Source: Eutypa lata
Taxonomy: Eukaryota > Ascomycota > Sordariomycetes > Xylariales > Diatrypaceae
DNA length: 64,000 bases
Direction of reading: 5' to 3'
Assembly (NCBI GenBank): GCA_022661535.1
Contig: JAKULF010000009.1
Coordinates: forward strand, 2,542,001 to 2,606,000
Shown here: one piece after another, positions 56,678 through 64,000 of the stretch
Position numbering within the stretch: position 1 is the stretch's first letter
Layout: each line of letters starts with the position of its first letter
Made by a program: the position numbers and the translations under genes
The notes under the pieces: generated by a model
The model's input: only the letters and a program-made list of their open reading frames with translations
Databases searched by the model: none
Told to the model about the DNA's origin: nothing

Positions 56678-56705
56678 TACCTACCTACCTACCTACCTAC
56701 CTACC
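56678..56705. repeat. (TACC)n microsatellite
   Basis: Seven TACC units; the same tetranucleotide is scattered singly through the intergenic DNA of the window. Confidence 0.92.
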
Positions 56706-57582
56706 ACTTACCTATCTGCAAACTCGGGTTCTCACTTGCGCAATGCAGCGGTCAACTAACTTCTGATAGTTGGTAAGAGGTAGCGAGAAAAGTTGCTTTG
56801 GGCTGATATGCCACGAGGAACCCTAGATTTATTAGATTCTTCAGCCGAGGAGACGTCAAAGGAATGCGGATAGTGTGGAGACCCTGTTGAAGCCACAGAG
56901 GAATTTCACGTTTTCGGCGTTCAGGAACCAGCATTCCTAAGCTTTAAGCTTTAAGCTCTGCTCACCCACCAACAACCCCCAAATAATAAACGAAGTCCAC
57001 TCGGACCCAACTCGGTTAGGTTACCTCTGGAAACCGCAACAAGCCGATCGGTGCCGGGGAAACCATCAGAGATGTGTGTGCTTGTGTGTGTAAGGTGTTG
57101 TGGGCTCTAAGCCCCTGTCGTCATATGCAGATCTGAGAAGATGGGTTACTCTGTAGTAACTGAACTACCCTGGTCTCGTTGGTTCTCTAGATCTCGCTCG
57201 CATCAAAGATTTATGGGGTACATGATGGCATACCGGACGTACATCGGATTGATGCGCGAACGGTTCGCCCATCGTACCGAACTTCCTGATCTCCGTGCTT
57301 GCATGCATACACATCCCGCTAGTTAACTAATGCTTATTTCTCTCTCTGTGGGGCACGTTTGCCAGGCTTCACCCTGCATGTACCGACATTATGGATATAT
57401 GTCTTGCACATCATCCATTTTGGCGGCCAATAGTCGGGGGACCGGGGTGGCCTAGAGACATTATAGAATACCGCCAATATGGGTCTTGCTTCAACGAGAG
57501 CAGTCATACTTGCATGTTCTGCTTCAGAAGCAGACATTCATATATCAATGTCCACTAAGAGGCACATATCTGTGCGGTTCTA

Positions 57583-57614
57583 ACCAGCACCCAGCACCCA
57601 GCACCCAGCATCCA
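57583..57614. repeat. Tandem CAGCACC repeat
   Basis: Four units of the heptamer CAGCACC, the last one altered to CAGCATC. Confidence 0.88.
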
Positions 57615-58108
57615 GTAGTGTGCGATGTATGCGTCCGGAATGCTCCGTGCTCGGTAAAGAGCTCCAGACCCCCGGACACGGTTAGAGAACCACTCCGTAA
57701 GTAACTTAGATTTAGGTACGTATCTATGAGTAGCAGCTATGTTGGTGTAGTATGCATTTTCGTTCCCTTCCACCCTGCTCCAGATTATAACTTTCCGAAA
57801 GCGGTAGTACACCCCCAATTGCGGCTGCTGAGAAATCGCCGCAAAAGTGAGAGAGACAAAAGAAAATCCTACAAATAAACTACAGCACCAAGAATTCTCT
57901 TTCTTAGGATGTTGGAAGGAGCCTTTTCTTTTAATTCCTTCTTTTTGTTCCTGTCGTTGTTGCCCGTCGTTGTTGCTGTCGATGTTGGACCAGAACAAAG
58001 GACGCAAGCAGCCAGTGTAGTAGTAGTGTGTATTCGGCCATCCACATCCAACCCAATACTCCTTGCCTATACCCATCTTCCACTAACACGTGCCTAACAT
58101 CTCAAAGT

Positions 58109-58148
58109 ACTCACTCACACGCTCACTCACTCACTCACCCACACACTC
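58109..58148. repeat. (CACT)n repeat
   Basis: Imperfect CACT/CACA units, CT-rich, possibly part of the HMG-gene leader. Confidence 0.75.
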
Positions 58149-60028
58149 TCATGAGCTTAGCCAAGTAACACCAACACATGGATATCCAGATCTTACATTC
58201 TCTATCCAACCACTCAAGTCCTTCAGCTCATCGGCCAACATCACAGTTAAGCAAGTGGTCCGTCGTCATCCCGTAGTTCATCATCGGCCCCAACATCTGC
58301 CTCGTCTGGTGTTCGTCCATTTAGCGAAGGGGAGAGGTAGAAGGGAGACAAAGAATACGGAAGAAGGCACCTGCAGTTTGTAGGTTGGGAACGTTGCATC
58401 CACCATTTCACTACAGCCCACCACTGCCAGCAGTAGGTCACCATTGCATACGGAAAAGGGGTGTGTACCTACTTATCAACACCTAATCTAGATACGTGCA
58501 TCGCAAATTCATAAATACGGTTGAGTCGGAAGTAGCAGGGGATATCCCGACCCCCGTGCTCCTATCCATACCCTACTACTACGTGCATTCACTCATCTCA
58601 TCCCCGGTTCCCCGTCACATTCATCCTCGAGTTCAGTCCAGCGTAATCCAGCTATAGAGGAAGCGAGAGAAAGAGAAAGAAAAAAACACTGTATGGGGTT
58701 GTGCAAGGCAGTCATTGGGTTCAATAGCGAAAATTGGGAGGAAGCTGCAAGAAGGTCGCGCTGTTGCCCGCTCGTCTTATTATTGTCCATCAGCCGCAGT
58801 AGGGATAGCAATCAAGTGCCTTTTTTTCTTCTTCGTAATACTTAGGTTCGTTTCCAAGCTCTTTCTCCCCTTTCCATCATCCCACATGACTTCCTTTGCC
58901 TTGCCTGCCTTGCCTTGCCTTGTGCGCCCGCTGCACGCACCCCACCCCTTTTTCTCTGCGCCAGCCGATCTTGCAGCAACACCCATCCGGGCCTGTTCAG
59001 TTCTTTCTTGCACCCCATTGGAGATACAGGCACCGTGCTGTTAGTCTTTAACCGATAGAATTTCTGCGTACTGCTACTGGTTGGTGCCGTTAGCCCCGAT
59101 GCCGTTGTTTTCACCGTCACTGTGCTTCTATAGCCGACGTCAGCTTGCAAGGCGGGTGGGTGTTCAGCACAGAGCGGCACAGGAAGGCAAGGCACAGTTA
59201 GTCCGGCAGCAGTACTAGGAGAAGAAGCACACGGAACCTAAGGGGCTGGATTCAAGAAAGACTTCCTAAACTAGAGATATCCCATACGCATACTTGCTGA
59301 CTGACCACCTGATCGCACAGATGAAGTAGAGTCATCATTATTGCTCCGTCCATCCCAGATAGCGTGCGCATACGGGTCCCATTACTTATTTCAGTGCTGT
59401 TAGCGAACCGACCTTTCCTTTCTCTACGGAATTCATATATGTTATTTGATAGGGCTGAGTACGCATACTCTTGTCTAGGATTCTTCGACACCCTATTGCC
59501 CCGGTCTTGTCCCCAGAGACTACCTACACCGCGAAAGCGGAAAGGGCAGTTGAGTTAGTGAGATCAGGGGTTAGACAAAAAAGGGGACTGTCTAGGTGGT
59601 AATAGGCCAGTAACACGATTTCGTGAGGACCCGCGTCACCGCTCGCACTCCCTCACGCCCGCTACGGAAGCCGGGCCCGCCTAAAACCCCCATCGCATCG
59701 TCCTCTGATCCTTCAAAAGACTAGACTAGACGCCCGTCTCCGGCTCTTCCTTCCCGAAGAAGAACCATCGTACCCCCGAGAGTCCGGATAACTAGCAGCG
59801 CATCAGTCATCAGTCGGTACATAGCCTGCGCACTCGTTTCTCAGACCTGGCGTTGCCTAGTTGAAATCGCATCGTGCTTATAAGCCACCTCTTCTTTCTC
59901 CTCCACGCACCGCCGCAGAAGCAAAGGATCCCCATCCTCTTAAAAGAAAGAGTTCGCATTGTTTCGTCAAAGCGGCTCTTCCGCCTTGTTTTCCACACCA
60001 ACAAGGGATCTGTTATTTCCTTGCATAT

Positions 60029-62401
60029 ATGCCGCTGTCACTCCCTCAAACTCCTCCTGTCGAAAAGGGGGAGAAAGCCAGTCGTGATAAAGATCAGAAG
60101 GGAAACCAAACATCATCTCCAGATCCTTCTAACAACAGCAATAGCAATAGCAGTCACGACATACCTGATGGTTTCCAGCAGCTGATAGACCATAACAACA
60201 ACAATAACAGCAACAAAGAGACGACGCCATCATATCCTCCTCCACCAGAACAACCTCAACCACAACGTCCAAATATGTACAGCCACAACTCGAATCCTGC
60301 TTCAGATTATTCCAGCCCGGCGCCCCAATACCCCCAGGCTGAAATGGCCGGCTACGATCAAAATGTAAATGACGGTTCGCCATACTCATACCCTCCTCCA
60401 CCCTACACGCAAGGAGGATACGGTATTGAAAACAGCTCCTACCCTCCCCCACCCGAGACAGTAGCGGTAAGTTACCACCAGGCGCCCACCTACTACACAG
60501 GGAGAAGAACGTACGTAACTGACTATGAGGAACCCGATTATTATCATCAGACACCCCATCACAGCTACAGCACACCGGCGACATCACCACCGACGCCCTC
60601 CCAACAGTCGGACGCGATGCGCACCCGCAGCGGCAAGGCGATAAGAACGACCCAGGCGGCCAGCGGGTCGCGGTCCTACCGCGCGGAGCCGTACACCAAG
60701 CCGTCGCCGAAGCCGCGGGCGAAGACGACGACGCTGAGCGCGGCGGCGGCGAACAAGAAAAAGAAGGCCGACAAGGCCGAGGAGCCCGAGTTCGTCATGG
60801 AGTCGCCGCTGAGCGTGGTGTGCGCGGAGATGGCGAACGTGCACGAGATCGACATCGACGCGTACGCGAAGCGGAGCCTGGAGGCGCGGCGGGCCGAGGT
60901 GGTGCGGTCCAAGGACGGGAAGACCAAGCGGCCCTCCAACGCCTTCATGCTGTACCGCAAGGCGTACCAGAACCGGGCCAAGGAGCTCAAGAAGCACGAC
61001 AACCACCAGCTGGTGTCCAAGGTGTGCGGGGCCAGCTGGAAGTGCGAGGACCCCCGCGTCAAGGCCTACTTCACCGACCTAGCCCGCATCGAGAGCGAGC
61101 TCCACCGCGAGGCCTTCCCCGAGTACAAGTTCTCGCCGGCCAAGGCCCGGAATCGGAAGGGCGGGGCCGCCGGGTCCACGGCTTCGCCTCGCCTCCACCG
61201 CGCCTCCCCCGACGCCGACGACTCCGAGCTCGAGCTCGCCGACTTCGATTACGGCCCTGGCAGCCATCCGCCGTCGCGGACGGCGTCCCGCGGTGCCCGC
61301 TACGACCTCCACCATCCAGATGCTGAGTACGTTCCTCCGGGGGGTTCCAGGGGGTATTCAGATCCGTACGCGCAGCAGCAGCAGCACCACCACCACCACC
61401 AACCGTCACCGCTTATGCAGCAGCAGCAACAGCGCATGATATCGACCTACCAGAGCCCACCACCATCTCATCACGTATCCTCGTACGAGTACAGCAACCC
61501 GGGACGATTAAAACCACAACCATACGGCACGCTAGCGGGAGGCGGCGGCGGTGGTGGCGGAGGTTCGACATACCTCCAGAAGACGGCCGAGATGCAGCAG
61601 CAGCAGCAGCCAATGTATCCGCCACCATATGGTAGCAACCAACATGGTGGCATGGCAGCGATGCCGTACGGTACCCCCGTTCCCGGCATGCCCGGGCACG
61701 TCGAGAACATCTACATCCACCGAACAGATTCGCCATTATCCACGATATCCCCGGCAGCGTACGCGTCGGCGGGTGAGTCGCCAGTTATGGCGCAGCACGG
61801 AGGAGGCCAGTTCGGTGGTGGCATGATGAACACGATGTACGGGCCGCCACTGCATAACCACCACCAACAGCACCACCAACAGCAACAGCAGCAACAGCAC
61901 GGACTAGTGCATCCGCAGTTACAACAACAGCAACATCACCACAACATCGACCCATCACTCATGGGACCGCTTCACCCGCAACAACACCAAGATGAGGTGG
62001 GAAGTGTGGCGAGTGGTGACCCGTATGATGGACCGCTGGGCATCTATAACACAGACGGCGGTGGTGGAGAATTCTCGCTCGGTGGATACGGCGGGGCGCC
62101 CGACCCGATATACCAGCCGACGCCGCCGCCGGGGCCGCATGTGGGTCTGCCGCCGTACCAACCGCACCACACTAATCATCAGCAGCCGCAGCAGCAGCAG
62201 CAGCATGACCAAGGGTTAGTAGGGATAGAGGGAGGAGAGGATGATCTCTGGAAGATAGAGCCAACGAACCTCGATGACCCGTTCGATTTCGACCTGCTCG
62301 ACCAGAGGAGCCCGAATGCGGAGGGGGAAGGGGAGGCCCAGGGCGAGGGAACCGGTGACGGCGCTGGTACTGTTGGGGCGGATGATGGGCCGCCTAATTA
62401 A
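60029..62401 (+). CDS. MATA_HMG-box transcription factor, FMF-1/Ste11-like
   Basis: Nuclear DNA-binding protein, probably a regulator of sexual development by family resemblance. Single exon, 790 residues from ATG 60029 (MPLSLPQTPPV); the next in-frame ATG is 60275 (MYSHNSN). The HMG box lies at about residues 295-370: KTKRPSNAFMLYRKAYQ, NHQLVSKVCGASWKCEDP, VKAYFTDLARIESELHREAF, PEYKFSPAK. The NAFMLYRKAYQ and HQxVSKxCGAxW pattern is that of the FMF-1/PaHMG5 group. A basic stretch (NKKKKADKAEE) precedes it. N- and C-terminal parts are low-complexity: PPPP with Tyr, runs of Gln and His (HHHHHHQPS, QQHHQQQQQQQHG) and nine Gly. The C-terminus has an acidic FDFDLLDQ motif that could activate transcription. 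The central coding part is much GC-richer than the rest. Confidence 0.88.
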   Translation: MPLSLPQTPPVEKGEKASRDKDQKGNQTSSPDPSNNSNSNSSHDIPDGFQQLIDHNNNNNSNKETTPSYPPPPEQPQPQRPNMYSHNSNPASDYSSPAPQYPQAEMAGYDQNVNDGSPYSYPPPPYTQGGYGIENSSYPPPPETVAVSYHQAPTYYTGRRTYVTDYEEPDYYHQTPHHSYSTPATSPPTPSQQSDAMRTRSGKAIRTTQAASGSRSYRAEPYTKPSPKPRAKTTTLSAAAANKKKKADKAEEPEFVMESPLSVVCAEMANVHEIDIDAYAKRSLEARRAEVVRSKDGKTKRPSNAFMLYRKAYQNRAKELKKHDNHQLVSKVCGASWKCEDPRVKAYFTDLARIESELHREAFPEYKFSPAKARNRKGGAAGSTASPRLHRASPDADDSELELADFDYGPGSHPPSRTASRGARYDLHHPDAEYVPPGGSRGYSDPYAQQQQHHHHHQPSPLMQQQQQRMISTYQSPPPSHHVSSYEYSNPGRLKPQPYGTLAGGGGGGGGGSTYLQKTAEMQQQQQPMYPPPYGSNQHGGMAAMPYGTPVPGMPGHVENIYIHRTDSPLSTISPAAYASAGESPVMAQHGGGQFGGGMMNTMYGPPLHNHHQQHHQQQQQQQHGLVHPQLQQQQHHHNIDPSLMGPLHPQQHQDEVGSVASGDPYDGPLGIYNTDGGGGEFSLGGYGGAPDPIYQPTPPPGPHVGLPPYQPHHTNHQQPQQQQQHDQGLVGIEGGEDDLWKIEPTNLDDPFDFDLLDQRSPNAEGEGEAQGEGTGDGAGTVGADDGPPN

Positions 62402-64000
62402 AGGGGAAGAAGAAGATCGGGTTGGTTTTGCGAATTTATTGCTTGATTAGGTCTTTACACTACACGGCGTTCTTCTGGGCGACGGCATATCCAAGAGAAG
62501 GGAAAGGAAACAAGAAAGCTCGAAGAGAAGAACATAACATTGAAGGACTGCTGACATCATTTTATTCTGTTTTTGTTTTTCATTCACAAATTGGCATTTA
62601 GTATCCCACCGCACGGCATTGGGAAACAAGGTTGCAGAAAGGGGGAGTTGTTGGTTGGCTTGGCGTTCTTCGGATGGGAGTCGAAAGAAACACCCCCCTC
62701 CTCCTCGGCAGCAGCAGCCGCGATATTGGGCAACCATCATCGACAGGATTTGGGGTCGAATGCATCATTAACAAGTACTTACCTGCTTTTACTACTACTA
62801 CTCACTAACACCACCTTGCACATATTGCACTTTCAGCCCCTTGTGTTCGGACAGGGTGGCAGGTACACCCTCACCGCAGCGCCGCCGGTTCGGGAAAGAA
62901 AGAATATACCACGAAGCGTTTTGGGCAGGATGGAACTGAGGAGTCGGGAGTCGTGGCCTTACGGAAACGAGGTGTATCTGCCTGTATTTAGTCTAGCGTA
63001 GTCGATAATACGACTTTTAAAAAGCGAAACAACATGTGCTCAAAGTGATCAGAGTCGATTCTCTTCTAACAGGACTATCATTCCCGATATGCCCTGAGCC
63101 TAATGTGAATGTGCGTGTAGGCATATAGACAGACTGTTGACCTGTTGGGGGCATCCTGAAAGGAAGGTAGGTGGGTAGGGTAAGGGTTATATACAAGCCT
63201 GGGAGGAAACGTGTTCTGCAGAGTGAGAACCCCGGGACGAGTATATAATAGGGAGCATGTCCTTTGTCTCTTTCCTCTCATTGTCTTTATAATCCAGTTT
63301 GTACAACCACCTAGTCAAGAGTGACAAAATATGAGCAAAAATGCCTTTGTTCCTCCATCGGATGGTAGTCGCCACGCATGGAATATTTAGTGTGGTTCTA
63401 CAATCCCACTTGGGAAGAAATATGAGCAATCGTCAGGGGTGAAACTTGTCCGGCATTCTCTAATAGTATATGGTACATACCCACGAGATGGTGACTCAGA
63501 GGAAGTAGACCAACATTCTTTTACCCACCCAATCAATGTCTTGACTATTGCTTATGGGATTATTGTAATCTACAAAGAAATGGAAGGAGGCAGGCAGGGC
63601 AAGGACCAAAATAGTAGTAGAAAAGACGACGTAAAAAAGTACCCCCCTGGTCCTTTCATACCACCCACCTTCGTAACTAGCGAGGAGGGCGAATCTCATC
63701 CTCAACATATTAAGGCACTTCCTGAAAGGTTGGCATGGACGTGACACCCTAGCCCGGGGAGAGAGATATGCGGGTAGTGCAACCAGTGGTATGCGAAGCC
63801 CCTGCGTGGGGGATATGCTCTGTGAGAAGACATAACCACTCGGCCAGGTAGATATGAGTGGGAAGAAGGCTTTTGTTCTACATTCTAAAGGCAGTACAGA
63901 ATCTCTAGTTAGCTTGGGTGGCGGCCAAAGCTCACCTTGCACATGTTCACTCACTAGAGCGATGTATTCTTAGTAACCGTTGCGGCCTGAGGTTTCCATG
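62402..64000. other. Right-end flank, no gene seen
   Basis: 3' flank of the HMG-box gene and 1.6 kb with no supported gene. A minus-strand frame at 63496-63954 starts only with GTG and lacks motifs. Any gene here would have to extend beyond the edge. Confidence 0.5.

Larger units (their letters stand above)
53852..60028. other. 6.2 kb region without a recognisable gene
   Basis: Checked on both strands; open frames of up to ~170 codons (for example 57555-58076 minus) have no family motif, codon bias or plausible splicing. Simple repeats are frequent (listed separately). The segment after about 58.5 kb is CT-rich and probably the leader of the HMG-box gene; its frame is open from 59861 but without an ATG until 60029. 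Confidence 0.55.

Noticed and set aside
55224..56705. Possible CRISPR-like array
   Set aside because: Only simple tetranucleotide microsatellites without spacers; eukaryotic nuclear DNA.
57555..58076. 173-codon minus-strand frame in the long gap
   Set aside because: No motif, odd composition, contains the CAGCACC tandem repeat, no splice-supported extension.
60584..61409. Long frames on both strands across the HMG-box coding region
   Set aside because: Shadows caused by high GC; Arg/Gly/Ala-rich nonsense, while the plus-strand HMG box is clear.
63496..63954. 152-codon minus-strand frame at the right end
   Set aside because: Begins with GTG only, no domain, low-confidence codon use.

Overview
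The window is nuclear DNA of a filamentous ascomycete (Pezizomycotina), most likely a Sordariomycete. The evidence is many short introns of about 50-170 nt with GTAAGT-type donors and CTAAC/CTGAY branch sites, intergenic spaces of 1-6 kb, and fungal families such as a Zn2Cys6 regulator, a 2EXR F-box-like protein, DUF7136, Cch1 and a MATA_HMG-type factor. No virus, transposase, CRISPR array or prokaryotic feature was seen. Exon structures were built by hand from splice signals, reading phase and protein family motifs; in every multi-exon gene the phases close.

Left part (1-9 kb): the 5' part of the nucleoporin gene nup159 (minus, running off the left edge) is divergent from the 20S proteasome beta-2 gene pup1. 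Then come a 2EXR-domain gene and a secreted, probably GPI-anchored DUF7136 protein. From 9.5 to 15.1 kb a Zn2Cys6 transcription factor and a DHA1-type MFS transporter face each other (convergent). A tRNA-like, hairpin-rich non-coding element lies between them. This may be a small regulator/transporter pair.

Middle (15-30 kb): a small Cys-rich unknown protein, an intron-containing tRNA-Thr(AGU), the mitochondrial ribosomal protein uL2m, a G2/M B-type cyclin, and a seven-transmembrane receptor of the cAMP-receptor-like/Git3 kind. A Lys-rich then Ala/Glu/Asp-repeat protein of unknown function follows.

Accessory-looking part (31-40 kb): two neighbouring minus-strand genes encode divergent paralogs of an acidic protein I do not recognise. 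They share three motif blocks (CPID; KRP-x-FQPPP followed by an acid run; HPLCAAKYGxFF). Next are a ferroportin (SLC40) iron exporter with unusual His-Pro and acidic tracts and a 92-residue Ser-rich orphan. The paralog pair is my best candidate for something undescribed.

Right part (42-64 kb): the 2136-residue calcium channel Cch1 (minus) is divergent from a WHIM/PHD-finger chromatin protein, possibly of the Ioc2/ISWI-partner kind. A 6.2 kb stretch with no recognisable gene follows. A Gln/His/Pro-rich MATA_HMG-box factor related to the FMF-1/Ste11 group comes next. The last 1.6 kb holds nothing I can support.
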